This document shows, in pieces, positions 34,340-47,953 of a stretch of DNA of 64,000 bases. The notes beneath the pieces are model-generated. The model had not been told where the DNA came from. It did no database searches and was given only the letters and a program-made list of their open reading frames with translations. The translations under genes were made by a program, and so were the position numbers. Source of the DNA: Podospora pseudocomata (lineage: Eukaryota; Ascomycota; Sordariomycetes; Sordariales; Podosporaceae); contig NC_085887.1 in the NCBI RefSeq assembly GCF_035222375.1, positions 2,951,501 through 3,015,500 on the forward strand, written 5' to 3'. Numbering within the stretch: position 1 is the first letter of the stretch; each line of letters opens with the position of its first letter.

Positions 34340-35784
34340 TTAATGGCTTTCCTCCTCCTCCTTATAATGCTCAATAATTCTCAACCTCTCCGCCGGCGTC
34401 ACATACTTGACATGCTCAACACCGCCCTCGAGCACAGCAACTCTCATCATCGCGAGCAACTACACATTATGTTAGCTCCCATTCCCACATCATCAACAAA
34501 CAATATCAGATAGTTACTCACATTATGCGCAGCATTGCTATGCTCATAAACCCCCCCTCCAAACGCAGCCGTCGCATCCTTCCCCACCCTCGCCCTAATA
34601 ATCGCCTTTCCGCCAGGGTGCTTGTTCTCAAATTCGCTCGCGTCATGGATGTACCCATTGATCAAAATCAGCGAATTCTTCTTCGCCTCCCTCTGAAACG
34701 TCTCCCAGCTCACAAGCGGGAGCTTGTCCGGCCTAGCCGGCCATTTGATATCCTCCTGCTTCTCCTTCAGTCTTCTCAGCGTCATGGTCAGCTCCCCCTT
34801 GCTGATTTCGTTTTGGGGAAAAGTCTGCAGCTGCGTCGACAACCCAAGCCGGGAGCTGAGGTAGATGAACCATTTTGTCGGGTCGTACTGATACCACTTG
34901 ATCCCATTGCGGTAGTCAACAGGGAACTGGTGGTGGAAGTTGTGGTACCCCTCCCCGGCAGTGACGATGGCCGTAAAAAAGTGGTTGCGGGGGGTGTGCT
35001 TGTCGTCAAATGGGGCGTCGCCAAAGGTGTGGGCGAGGGAGTTGATGCACATGATGCTGTGTTGGACGATCGTCAGCCTGAGCATGGCCGCGTAGCAGAT
35101 GCCGCCTGCCCAGTCGCCCCAGAAGTATCCTGCTACTGCCGCTGGCATGACGTAGGCCAGGAAAGGGAAGAGCTTGAAGTAGTGACGGTGTTGGAACATG
35201 ACGAGCTTGTTCTTCTTGAGGTCGGAGACGTCTGTGGGGCCGGCTTGGATGTCTCGCCTGAAGAGGATCCAGCCGGCGTGCGTCCACCAGAAGCCTTCTT
35301 TTCCGGAGTGGGGGTCGAGGTCCGAGTCGGTGTAGCGGTGGTGGGCGCGGTGCTCGCGAGCCCACCAGAAGGCCGAGCCTTGGACGCCGCAGGTGCCGCC
35401 GATGAGGAGGAAAATTTGGAGGGGGGTGGAGGCTTTGAAGGAGCGGTGGGAGTAGAGTCTGTGGGAGCCGGCGGTTGAGCCTGTGAGAGAAAAGTTGGTT
35501 GTTAAGTTTGGATATCCGAGGTGGGCGGTTTTCAGGGTCTACTTACCGATGATGCTGAACCAGTACAGGAAGACAGACCACCACAATGTCTTGGTCTGCA
35601 AGGGCACAAAGAGAAGCCCGTATAGACCTATTATCGGGGAGACAGTGAGAACAATCATGCTTTCCCACTTGATCCGTTGCCATAGCGTCTCAGCAGGCTT
35701 CTCAACCTTGGGCAATGGAAGCGCCAGTGGGTTCTTCTCCCAGGCCAGCATCGTCGCCGGTTCTTCGGTGACGGTGACGGACAT
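34340..35784 (-). CDS. Delta-9 acyl-CoA desaturase with cytochrome b5 domain (Ole1-like)
   Basis: Exons 35547..35784, 34522..35480 and 34340..34459; introns 66 and 62 bp; 438 aa. Start ATG 35784 (MSVTVTEEPATMLAWEKNPL). The three histidine boxes that bind the di-iron centre are HRLYSHRS, HRAHH and HNFHH. The C-terminal part is a fused cytochrome b5: haem ligands in HPGG and in YEHSNAAHN. It puts the first double bond into palmitoyl- and stearoyl-CoA at the ER membrane. The third exon supplies the conserved tail (AERLRIIEHYK). The sequence is slightly shorter at the N-terminus than yeast Ole1, as is usual for filamentous fungi. A TATA-like box lies 118 bp upstream. Confidence 0.93.
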
Positions 35785-35899
35785 GTTGAAGGCTTCACCG
35801 ATGATGATAAACGATAAGGTTCAAAAGAGAGAAATATGCTTGCTGTCCACGAAGACGCTAGCCTGAGTCGATCGATGGCAGCATGGCATCAGAGCTGTC

Positions 35900-35906
35900 C
35901 TTATAT
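35900..35906 (-). promoter_or_regulatory. TATA-like box of the desaturase gene
   Basis: ATATAAG on the minus strand (GGGGATATAAGG), roughly 118 bp upstream of ATG 35784. Core promoter candidate by sequence and distance. Confidence 0.4.
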
Positions 35907-37477
35907 CCCCCCAACCTGTCCTACTATACCGCCATGTAAGACACTATCAAGATACATGATTCCCCACAGTAAATGCTGACTCCCTCGGTGACGACACTCG
36001 CAACATTCCAACGGGCACTGAATAAGGGGCTCGAAAAGGAGAACCAACAATGGCGCTGGGCAGGCACGGGGACGGAATGTTCTGGCCAAGACAACGGCTC
36101 CGGCCCCGATGGACATAAGAAAACTGCTTCAGGTTTTGCAAGTATGTGCAGGTAGCAGGTAAAACCCGGCATTACCGGCTATTGTCCCGAATGTGAGACT
36201 ATCTGTCGGGGCTTAGGGTCCCTACATGACATAACGGTTATGCAGCCACGGGTAGATTTCTGTCTTGTGCGAGGCACCAGACCTGAGCAGGCTGTGAGAA
36301 CCTCACTTTTGGAAAACACACGCGGACCACAGGTGCAAACTTTTTTTGGCAGTAGATCATATGAAGCAAGACAAGCTTCTAGCTGTCAGAACTTTGGGTT
36401 CATACCTTTGACAGCACATGGAAAGACCAATTATGACCGGAAAGGGAGAGGATCGTCCGTCTCCGATTATGAGCAGGTAAAACCTCAAGGCGCGCGATTA
36501 TCGCATTATCAATCACACGGCATCTATATGCATGTCAGCCAGCGCGTTTCATTGCCAGAAGGGGCTGAGAGCCATATGTAGTACTGTGGTCGACCGATAG
36601 GTGAGGGTCCAGCTTGCGGGGGAGGCTATCGCCATCTGTGGAACAGCGGCAGACCCCGATGGGTTGATGCGATGTTCTTTTCCTCCCGGAGTCGTGTATG
36701 CTTCACAAAGTTTGAGGTATCTGTCGACGCCGATCTTCGGAATAGTCGGAGGCTGACCAGCGACTGAACATTGTATAGTATGACGCGGCATGATGGTGTA
36801 CAAGCAGAGGCAAAGCATTGGACGCGCGGGACGGGGAGAAAAGGAAGAGACATTGTATCATAAATCCAAAAAGGCATATGTTGCTATACCAGACGATTAG
36901 AAAGGTGGGAGAGGACGGCAATGTGCTAGTGAGGCTCTGTTGGACTGCCGTCTACGTGTGTAAGTGGCGTTCTTCATCCCACCCAAGAACCTTAGGGGCG
37001 GCACGGCCCTATCGTCGCTGAATCCCTACAACATGTAAGTGTTAGCAAGACGCTCCTCAAGCCCGCACTTGGGTCGACGCCAATGAGTCGTTATCTTCAC
37101 AAAAGCCTATCGATGAGAACTTTTGATAAGAACTAGACATCTGCCAAGTTCCAGCACGCGAAGCCCTTCAGCAATCAGGCAACAGGCTTCAAAATGTGTG
37201 TCGTTGCACTAACAATTTGTGTGCTGTCGTGCCTGTTGTGGCTGAGTGGGGGGCACACACATCTCAACAACTGCCGCTCCCACCTCGGATCCCGGGTTCG
37301 TCGGACGCACCAATTGATTGACAGGACCCTTGATACCAAAAGCCGGGAGAGTGATGCTGTCTCTTAAAGTGCCGCCGAGATGGACCCGTCCCTGCTCCGT
37401 CCTGATCGGATGTCGTGGAGAAAGCCACCTCCGGTGCAAGACTGTTGTTGGTTGCCTGTGGCCTCCGTTCCCGCGAA

Positions 37478-37488
37478 ACATATATACC
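37478..37488 (+). promoter_or_regulatory. TATA-like box of the EEP-fold gene
   Basis: ACATATATACC about 90 bp upstream of ATG 37573. Candidate core promoter element only. Confidence 0.35.
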
Positions 37489-37572
37489 AACACGAACACT
37501 CAGACTCCCCCGCAGTATCATCGCCAGAGACGCCAAGCGTCCCGCATCGTCGTCACTGGACACAACAAGACC

Positions 37573-38602
37573 ATGTTCAACCCACTCCAAGGCTGGAAAT
37601 CTGAACCAGCGCCCCGACACCAGGGCTATTCGGCCTTTGTCAATGGCCACTGGAGGAGCTTCGCCAGCCCAACCAAAAATGTCGTGGATGGTTCCAACAC
37701 ACCCACACGCTTTTCTGTATGGTCCTGGAATATCGACTTCAAGCTGGATGTGCCCGTGGCTCGCATGAGGGCTGCTCTCAACCATGTCCGATCATTAGTG
37801 GCTTCTCAAGACGGGACTCCGTGCATCGTCATGTTCAACGAGATGGTTGCATCTGACCTGGATGTGATAGCGGACGACGAGTGGGTTAGGGAAAACTACA
37901 ATGTGACCGACCTGACTGGAGAGAACTGGGACTTCCACGACTTTCCTCCCGGATTTGGCTATGGTGAGTTCTTTCGGTGAGAAAGCCAGCGAAAGAAAGT
38001 CTTGCATGCTGACGACCGATGCAGGAACATGCATTCTTGTGCCGAAGGTGCTCCCCATCAAGGCCGTGTTCCGTGTCTACTACCCCAACTCGTCGATGCA
38101 GCGTGATGCCCTCTTTGTCGACATTGCCATCCCACGAGACAAAGTCCTTCGTGTATGCAGCACCCACCTGGAATCCCTGGTGGCCCGGCCACCGAAGCGG
38201 CCGGCGCAACTTGCCACGGCGGCCAGGTTCTTGCACCAGGCACATCTTGGCATTCTCGCGGGAGACCTCAACGCCATCGAGCGCTTCGACTGGACCCTCC
38301 ACAAGGAAAACAGGCTCAAGGATGCGTATCTCGAGACTGGCGGCAAACAAGGAGACGAGGCTGGGGCGACATGGGGATTGATGGGCCGCAGCAATGACAG
38401 ACAGCGGTATGGAACGTCCAGAATGGACAAGGTGCTCTTTTGCGGAAAGGCAGCGTTGCTTGATTACGGTACTTTCGGGCTGGATGTTGAAGTCGAAGAT
38501 GAGGCGGATCGGCAGAAGTTAAAGCGCTCTTGGGGTCTGGCGAAAGCCTGGGTGACGGATCATTTGGGCGTTCGGGCAGAATTCCAACTCGAAGAGGTTT
38601 AA
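37573..38602 (+). CDS. Endonuclease/exonuclease/phosphatase-fold protein (TDP2-like)
   Basis: Exons 37573..37963 and 38025..38602, intron 61 bp, 322 aa. Start ATG 37573 (MFNPLQGWKSEPAPRHQGYS). EEP-fold signatures in order: SVWSWNIDF (metal-site Asn), VMFNEM (Glu), CSTHLESL (His), LAGDLNAIE (Asp/Asn) and TDHLGVRAEF (final Asp-His pair). The active-site set looks complete, so an active Mg-dependent phosphodiesterase is likely. The motif spacing recalls TDP2, which removes trapped topoisomerase II from DNA 5' ends, but many filamentous fungi carry several TDP2-like paralogues of unknown substrate. No targeting signal is evident. Confidence 0.82.
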
Positions 38603-39479
38603 CCAAAAGGTGCTAGTGTGCTGTATAATATCCATGTATGACTCGTAGTTAACAACAATAGATATGTATCAACCTCGTGCCAACGAAAGCAAGAGTCAGA
38701 ACCGGCTGTTCGTGCTGTCGACGGTTTGACCGGGAGCCAAGACCGTCCCGAGGCTTAGCTACCACATTCCCGGGTCGGGACCCACACAACCGCCTGACCA
38801 GGGGTCGATATCAAATGCTGGGTTTGCAATCGCATCGAGGCCGGGGGTTTGGAGGTTTCCCCCCTCGAGAACGTTTTGGAGACCCTTAGATTTGGACGGC
38901 GAAGTCAGTACACCGTTGAAACAAACGGCGACCGATATTTCTTGCGACAAAGACGCTGTTGAGCTGTTACTGCACCCGACCTGGCACTTGGTGCTCGGTG
39001 TTGGCACTGTACCACTGAATTTCGAAGGCGATACAGCAGTGCTTTCTGGATTGCTGCTTCCAAACCAAGGCCTCATTTTTGTTTGATTCGAAAACACCCA
39101 ATCTCAATGATTTCACGTGTCAAGCATAGACAGGACAATTCCATAGCCGCTCACCTTCACATGATAAAAACGGAGGCGAAGGTCCTGGTGGTCAGGTAAT
39201 ATTGAATACGAAGTGTGTGAAAAGGCGGTAATTACCGGGGGGCCGTTAGGCCCACTGGCACAGCATCCTAGACCTGGCCGCTGGAGATCGAGCCCGCCCG
39301 TTGACGACATGGCGCTCAATGCTTCCACAAAACCACATGCCGTCTCTGTACACAACCCAAATTTCCTTCTTTCAACCTAAAGCCCTAATTTCTCCGGTAT
39401 ACCTTACCAGCCCACCAACCCTACTCTCATAACCGTCTCAGCAAGGTGAAAACTTGCCCTACGCTGCCGCTGTCCTGCG
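38603..39479. other. Intergenic region (0.9 kb)
   Basis: 3' flank of the EEP-fold gene and promoter of the CHY/RING gene, transcribed in the same direction. No gene seen. Confidence 0.6.
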
Positions 39480-41930
39480 ATGACCTCTTTGGTCTCTGAG
39501 TTCATCATCACGCCTGTTCTGCGACAAGCCCGCCGCTTCTCTTCGAGTTTCGCCACCGAGGAACGACCAGCATCGCGACACAACCGACAGAGGTCGGTGG
39601 AAGAATCGACCTCTGTTCTAGAGAATGCCATAATGGAGGACGACCAGGACGTGGTGATGGTAGAAAGAAATGCGGGGGAGACTTCCTCGAGCCCTGTGCC
39701 AGCGATAGCGCCGGCACCAGCACCAACACCGGAGTCGACCCCACCGCCACCTACCTCACTCCCGACCCCAACCACCAATGCTGTATCATCGTCACCAAGT
39801 CAGGCGGAAGGGATGCTACGGAATACCCCAGAAGTTACCGTCGTTCCAAGCACATTATCGGCCCGACAACCAAGTTCTCCCGCCCCGTCCGCCCCTCCGA
39901 GGACGGCCTCTGACGCAGCAGATGGACCACGCCAGGCAAACATAATGCGAAGAGACCCTTTGCCTGAAGACGACGGCATGGGGGAACTACGGAAAAAGAT
40001 TCGGAGCATACAGGAGATGGATATCGCCCAAAACCTCAAAGCGCAACTGGTCCACCAATTGTTGACGGAGAAGTACACACTGGCTCAACAAAAGAACGGA
40101 TTACTGAAATCAACAATTCGACCCGAATCCCCAATGGGTCGGGCGATAGTACCGGACCAAAACGCATCACCAGAGTCTTTCGGGGCGTTGCAGGCATTGA
40201 AAGCTTGGAACCCACTCAGCACCGAATCTGCGCCACTGGAGTTGCCCCTGACTGCGGAGGACCTGAAGCCGACGTATGCCCCTGCAGTTATGATGGACCA
40301 GGATGGCGAGGTCGAGAGTCCGGCATCCGATGGTCCGCAAGAAAAGCGACACCTGGGCTGCAATCACTATCGGAGGAACGTCAAGCTACAATGCGCCACC
40401 TGCGAGCGCTGGTACACGTGCCGAATGTGTCACGATGCCGTCGAGGACCATGTCTTGCCCCGCCAGCAAACCAAACACATGCTGTGTATGCTTTGTGGCT
40501 GCGCCCAAAAGGCTTCGGATACGTGCGCAAGGTGTGGGGAGTCTGCGGCCAACTATTACTGTGGCATCTGTAAGCTTTGGAATGACGACCCTAACAAGCC
40601 CATCTACCATTGTTCAGACTGCGGGCTCTGCAGAGTTGGGCAAGGGTTGGGGAAGGACTTTTTCCACTGCAAGGTGAGCATCTCGATGACATGCACCATG
40701 ATTCTCTGGTACCTCGGTACGCTGACATTCCCGTAGAAATGTATGGCTTGCATCTCCATGACTGGCGAACACAAGTGCATCGAGCGGTCCATAGACTGCG
40801 ACTGCCCCATTTGCGGAGATTACCTCTTCAACTCGATGAAGACTGTCGTATTCATGCAGTGCGGTCACAGTATCCACAAACGCTGCTTCGAGATGCACAT
40901 GGAGACCTCTTATCGATGCCCCATCTGCAGTAAGAGCTGCGTCAACATGGAGACTCAGTTCCGGAACTTTGACCTTGCCATTCTCGCGCAGCCCATGCCG
41001 CCAGAATATATCGACGCCCGTGCCATCATCTCTTGCAACGACTGTAGCGCCAAAAGCCAGACTACTTACCACTGGCTCGGGCTGAAGTGCTCTCTTTGCA
41101 ACTCTTACAACACTATTCAAAGGCAACTCCTCAACATGCCTAATGATACCAACCAAGAGCTGCCGACGCAGCAAATGGAGCGACGACTAGAACAACTCCA
41201 AGAGGAGGCATCGCAGCGTCAGGAGCAGCGGCAGTTCACAGAACCGGCCACACTCAATCCTGGACATGAGCGCGAAGCTGTTACTTCCACCGCTCTGCCC
41301 GCGAGCAACGCTGGACCCCTGGCGGCTGGGAGCCTGCCGCCAGGGCAAGAAGAACCCCCTATTTTTAGTCTCAGCTTGCCAAGCAGATCCTCCACCCCTC
41401 TCCCTGCGTACGAGGTTATCGAGCGAGCACGTCGGGAACAAGAGGCGAGAGCTCAGAGGTTGGGAGGGCTGCCGGATAGCCTAGGAAATGGTATTGACGT
41501 CTCCCCTCCCGCCGCCACCATTGCTGCATCTAATAATACGCCCCTAACTGAACATGACCTTGTTGTTGCTGGCTTGCTACCCGCCCCTTCAGTCCAGCCC
41601 CAACAACCACAGCACCAGCATCAGCACCACCGCCAACTAACGCCAGAGGAACTCATTGATTTTGTGCAGGTCCGAGACGGTGAAGCGGACGACGACGATG
41701 ATGACGAGGACGAGGATACGTTTCTGGATTTGTTTTGGGGACGGGATAGGGAGTTGGATAGGATACCTAATGCGGGGACGGGGTTCACTTCGCTTGGAAG
41801 CCCGGGGGGTGCTGCTGTTAACGAAGACGAGGAGGATAGCTCGTCGTGTGATGATTTGAGCTCTGAGGAAGAGGAGGAAGAAGAAGACGACGATGACGAG
41901 AATGAGATTGTGCTGCTTGGGCACCGGTGA
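39480..41930 (+). CDS. CHY zinc finger and RING finger E3 ubiquitin ligase (RCHY1/Pirh2 family)
   Basis: Exons 39480..40673 and 40737..41930, intron 63 bp, 795 aa. Disordered Pro/Ser/Thr-rich N-terminus to about 285. The CHY zinc finger is at about 290-355 (GCNHYRRNVKLQCATCERWY, CRMCHDAVEDH). The CTCHY finger is at about 360-425 (YYCGICKLWNDD, YHCSDCGLCRVG), and the intron falls inside it. RING finger ~419-463 (CPICGDYLF, MQCGHSIHKRCF, YRCPIC). A C-terminal zinc ribbon is at ~494-526 (SCNDCSAKS, LKCSLCNSYNT). Then come a Gln-rich coiled stretch and very acidic Asp/Glu runs at the end. Human RCHY1 has 261 residues, so the fungal protein carries long extensions on both sides. Likely ubiquitin-protein ligase; substrate unknown. 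An ATG at 39633 inside the N-terminus is an alternative start. Confidence 0.9.
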
Positions 41931-42163
41931 GGTTGTGGTTACTATACTACAAGGGTTGGAAATGCATGGGAGGTTCGGTTCACCTGCTAGGTGTGAGAGG
42001 GCTTTGCATTTGTGGTAGGGTGATAGGTAGCATGACAGGACAACGCATACAGAGAACGGCTTTGATTACATGGGATGGAGTTGGTAAGGGAGTTTTCTCT
42101 CTCAAGGGATGGATTTTTTGGGGGAGGGGGAGTTTTGCATGTTTGTTTGGATGTTTTCCTGGT

Positions 42164-42184
42164 TTCTCTCTCTCTCTCTCTCTC
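42164..42184. repeat. (CT)n microsatellite
   Basis: About ten CT units in the 3' flank of the CHY/RING gene. Confidence 0.9.
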
Positions 42185-42244
42185 CTTTCTCTGTTGGTAA
42201 TGACCTGTGGTTGTGAGGAGGTTATAACTTTTTCTCAATTCTGA

Positions 42245-42283
42245 TTTTTTTTTTTTTTTGTGTGTGTGTGTGTGTGTGTGTGT
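42245..42283. repeat. T15 run followed by (GT)12
   Basis: Fifteen T followed directly by twelve GT units, 315 bp downstream of the CHY/RING stop codon. Alternating purine-pyrimidine sequence. Confidence 0.95.
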
Positions 42284-43250
42284 CTGGCTGGTTATGTCGG
42301 ACTACCTATGATATATAACACGTCTTGTTTACTGTTCCCATTTCATCATGACAGCAATTTTTCAGGAAAGTTTTGCCGAGTGATGTTAACTAGGACACAA
42401 GTTCTTGGAATGTCTCCTCTTCTTCCTAACCTGCGGTCCGTCATGTTAATCTATAACTCTTTGCGTTGGACATCAAAGAGTGATACCGAAATTCTGTGTA
42501 TGAATAGTGAACATGTTAAGGCTTGACTAGAACTCATTTCCGGCTTGTAGTGCTGATACCCTAGCAAGACGTGGATACAATAACATACAATAATTGATAC
42601 TACAAGTCAGTAATAGGTATAATAACATCAACTTATACCCTTTGATTAGAAAACAGGCCTTTGACTATCTCCAAAGGCCTATTAATTATCCTTCGAGGTA
42701 CGGTTCAGTCCTTTGGCAGTGCCAGTTATTTTAACAGCGTACTTAGGTAGCCACAAGAGTTCACCCATATCTGATAGTAGCACGAGGCAGATGACAGAGT
42801 TGGAAAGGCTATGGCTCACCATTCGAAAAGCTCAGCGGCGTGGCGCAAGCAAGGCTCAAAGTCACAACGGAGGGGACCAGCAGGCATTCTCAACAAGCTC
42901 GATTCATCGTCCAAGGTAAGCGTGCCCATTTCATGTCCAGGACCTTCAAGTCACTGACGGACCACGCAACCTTCCCGCGGGCATTTCCCCCCTCTATCGG
43001 ACCCAGCCCGTGGTTCTACCTCTCCGGGCCCCGGTCATCATTCATTTGCGTACCGGTTGTGGATATCATGCACCTTTTGGACCAAGGGATTTAAACGCGA
43101 CGTGACAAAGAACGCCCGGAACACACGTGTGGTTCGTTCATGCCGTCAAATTCTCAGCTGAAGAGCCATCAGATTTTTATTCCGTAAATGCTGAATACAG
43201 CCCCAAAAACCCGTTCGCCCCGCCCAGCCGATTCAGGAAAAAAGGACGAT

Positions 43251-43958
43251 TTAGAACTCTGTTGGTGGTTGGTTAGTCAAGACTGTTGCTCCCAAAGCCC
43301 AAGGAGACCGAGGAAAACATACTGAGAGGAGTGAAGAACCATCTGTTCTTGCCGCTGGTGTAGCGCTCCTCAAGGACCTTCTTGACGTTCTTCTTGGCGT
43401 CCTCACGCTGGGAGACCTCCTTGAAGGTATCGGCGGAGATGGCGTTCTTGAGACCCTCGAGCTCGAGAGTGTAGCGGGTGGGCATCAAGTGGTTGTAGTT
43501 GATGACCTTGATGAAGGGCTTGACCTTCGACCGCTTCTCCTGTCTGGTCTTGGACATGCGGCGGGTGATCTTGCTGGGGTAACGCTCGATACCGGCAACG
43601 ATGGCGTGGCCGTAGGGGTGGTTCTTGGAGCCGGTGTCAACGGGCTGGATGATGACAACCTGCAGAAATCGCCCAGTCAGTACTCTTGTTGTCCTTGCGC
43701 AATCTGTTTCCTTTCTGTAGTTCTCCCTCTCCCCACGGTCGCCGTCCTCGCAAATGTCCGCTCCGATTCCCGATTCACTCCTCTCAGTCATCCAACCATT
43801 GAATTCCCATTTCCCATTCGATGTTTTGCTACTCGGACACTCGATGACTGGCGATTGGGGGGTGAGGAAGATGGGTTCGGTGAAAATCGTCGTACCTTCT
43901 TGCCGGCATAGCGGCCCCTGGTGACAAGGCACACTCTCGAGGTCTTCAAGAACTTCAT
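43251..43958 (-). CDS. rpl27: 60S ribosomal protein eL27
   Basis: Exons 43896..43958, 43323..43659 and 43251..43258; introns 236 and 64 bp; 135 aa. Start ATG 43958 (MKFLKTSRVCLVTRGRYAGK). Typical eL27 blocks are VVIIQPVDTGSKNHPYGHAI, RRMSKTRQEKRSKVKPFIKV and NYNHLMPTRYTLEL. The last coding exon is only 8 nt: it supplies the end of the Lys codon, Phe and the stop, giving the conserved C-terminus PLKF. Without that splice the protein would end in an unrelated tail (SMFSSVSLG...). The long first intron is typical of fungal ribosomal protein genes. It is a structural protein of the large ribosomal subunit. It sits head-to-head with nce101. Confidence 0.95.
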
Positions 43959-44390
43959 TTTGTCGGTTCTGTTGTCGAAGAAGTAGGTTAGTTACTGGGG
44001 AAGGGGAAAATTCGTGGAGACAATTTTTTCGAAATGGCAGCAAAAGAGGGGGGGCGTGACATACCTGTTGTTGCCTTTCCCTGGAGGTCGACTGCGGGCA
44101 CGGAGAGTGAGAGACAGAACCGTTCTTGAGAAAGCACCCGAAATAATTTCAGTTTGTGGGCTGCCAAAATTCGAGCGGGCAAGGCGGATTGGCCCGTTAA
44201 AAAAATTGATGACTAATAAAATGGCCAGTGCGCCAGGTTCCTTGCTTCACTCTTGGCTCGGCGTGCCAAGCCCCCAGCTGCAAAAGGTGGGGCAGCTCGA
44301 GAGCGCAAGCAAGACAACTTGCGACTTTGAAGTTCAATCTTGCAAAGTCCAACCCCTCCAAGATATTGTCCAGCAAGAATAACCACAACC
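43959..44390. other. Divergent promoter region, eL27 / nce101 (0.4 kb)
   Basis: A short region between two start codons, rich in CTTGC/GCAAG-type motifs. Must hold both promoters. No other gene. Confidence 0.55.
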
Positions 44391-44540
44391 ATGTCTCCCC
44401 CAAGATACATCATCTCCCGCATCGCGGACCCCATTTTCGCCGTATTCATTGGTCTCTCTGCAGCTGCCACGAGGATCAACCGTGAGGAGAAGGAGAAGGG
44501 GAGGTCTACACAGCAGACTCTGGAGACACTCCGCAGGTGA
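44391..44540 (+). CDS. Nce101-like small membrane protein
   Basis: 49 aa, ATG 44391 (MSPPRYIISRIADPIFAVFI). The pattern (Y/F)IISRIADPIFAVFIGLSAA, then charged TRINREEKEKGRS, is that of the NCE101 family; yeast Nce101 is 53 aa and starts with a similar KFSDPLLAI segment. One hydrophobic helix, probably anchored in the ER or secretory membranes; linked in yeast to non-classical protein export, mechanism unclear. The stop codon overlaps a possible donor (CAG|GTGAGG at 44536), so a longer spliced form is conceivable. Confidence 0.8.
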   Translation: MSPPRYIISRIADPIFAVFIGLSAAATRINREEKEKGRSTQQTLETLRR

Positions 44541-44789
44541 GGCTATTCACATGTGTCTGGGCGCAACATTTGTATTTACATGTCATTGTTCAGGCGCCTT
44601 GGCTTCCCAAAGAACTCGTAAAACTGTATCGCCTATCTACATACCATATATAGCTAGCTACCTTAGCTACCCTTCGCCCAACGAATGAACCACCAACGCC
44701 AGTTACCCTATGCAGACCGATAGAAAGACATTCGGATATCAGCGCTTGACATCATCAATGATACTTCCAACTCCCGTTTCATGTCCGAA
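44541..44789. other. Convergent 3' region, nce101 / TTC36-like
   Basis: 249 bp between two stop codons; A/T-rich with TATATAGCTAGC near 44647. No gene. Confidence 0.5.
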
Positions 44790-45593
44790 CTATGGAGCAA
44801 TGCCCGGCCCATACTCCTTCTTCATAGCTTCGCGAACCATCTGCCCGCATAACTTAGCTGTTGGATTTGTGCTCACAGCCAACCCCTTGGCGATCTCGTT
44901 GCCGTACCTCCCGCCCAGGGCAAAGTCTGCAGAGGCGTGCTCTTCAAACTCGATCTTTGTCCACTTCGCCTCCGGCCGCTCCTCGTCAACAAGCACAGAT
45001 TTTGTCAACATCAGCTTGGAAGTCATGAGATATATGGCGGCCCTTTGCGTGTGAGCATTGGATAAGGTCTTGGCCACCTGGGGAGAGAGTCGGGAGTATC
45101 GTGTGGTTGGCGTAAGAAGCGAGATGGCTCGGTCGAGATCTCCTAGAAGAATCTTCCCTACTCTGACGCGCTCGGCATCACCGACATTCTGTCGCAATGC
45201 TTGTGGTAGCCTGGGGGTGTCGGAAACCAGAATCGCATCGCCATAAAGCCGCCTAAGCGCTTGCGCCCTGTTGTTGTGCGCGCTCGCATACTGAGGGTAT
45301 TCTTCGATGAGCTGGTCAAAAGATGCAACTGCTTTGCGATATCCTTCCAAGACCTCCTCGCTAGGGCCTGTTCTTGCTGGGTTGGCTTTGAGGTTTTGGA
45401 CCTCTACGTTCTGAATGGAAAGGATGATATCACGCTCCCTTTGCGCGATGGATTGATACAGAGCCGGGTCGGAAATGTGCGGGTCTTTTGGGAGAGTCGA
45501 GTCGACCTGAATCGCCAGAGCCGGATCATATTCGGGGTCCTTAATTTTTTCGAGCACGTTGATATCGCGCGGGGTCAGGTCAAGATAAGCCAT
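44790..45593 (-). CDS. TTC36-like tetratricopeptide repeat protein
   Basis: Single exon, 267 aa, ATG 45593 (MAYLDLTPRDINVLEKIKDP). TPR-like helix pairs: YRKAVASFDQLIEEYPQYAS with AHNNRAQALRRLYGD, then LLGDLDRAISLLTPT with TLSNAHTQRAAIYLM. The ending EFEEHASADFALGGRYGNEI, AVSTNPTAKLCGQMVREAM is the conserved C-terminal block of TTC36 proteins. Animal TTC36 has been tied to tyrosine catabolism through HPPD; the HPPD gene happens to start 1.1 kb away on the other strand here, a link that may be chance. Likely a cytosolic adaptor; no enzymatic motif. Confidence 0.82.
   Translation of the reverse strand: MAYLDLTPRDINVLEKIKDPEYDPALAIQVDSTLPKDPHISDPALYQSIAQRERDIILSIQNVEVQNLKANPARTGPSEEVLEGYRKAVASFDQLIEEYPQYASAHNNRAQALRRLYGDAILVSDTPRLPQALRQNVGDAERVRVGKILLGDLDRAISLLTPTTRYSRLSPQVAKTLSNAHTQRAAIYLMTSKLMLTKSVLVDEERPEAKWTKIEFEEHASADFALGGRYGNEIAKGLAVSTNPTAKLCGQMVREAMKKEYGPGIAP

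Positions 45594-47953
<2,360 letters not shown>

Larger units (their letters stand above)
35785..37572. other. Divergent promoter region, desaturase / EEP-fold gene (1.8 kb)
   Basis: Contains TATA-like boxes for both flanking genes (near 35903 and 37481). Short open frames exist on both strands but none has a recognisable product. Confidence 0.55.
41931..43250. other. Convergent intergenic region with microsatellites (1.3 kb)
   Basis: Lies downstream of the CHY/RING gene and of the eL27 gene. Contains a CT tract, a T15 run and a GT microsatellite (see repeats). No gene recognised. Confidence 0.6.

Noticed and set aside
34525-35478. 317-codon plus-strand frame across the desaturase
   Set aside because: Mirror of the desaturase exon; the minus strand carries all histidine boxes and the cytochrome b5 motif.
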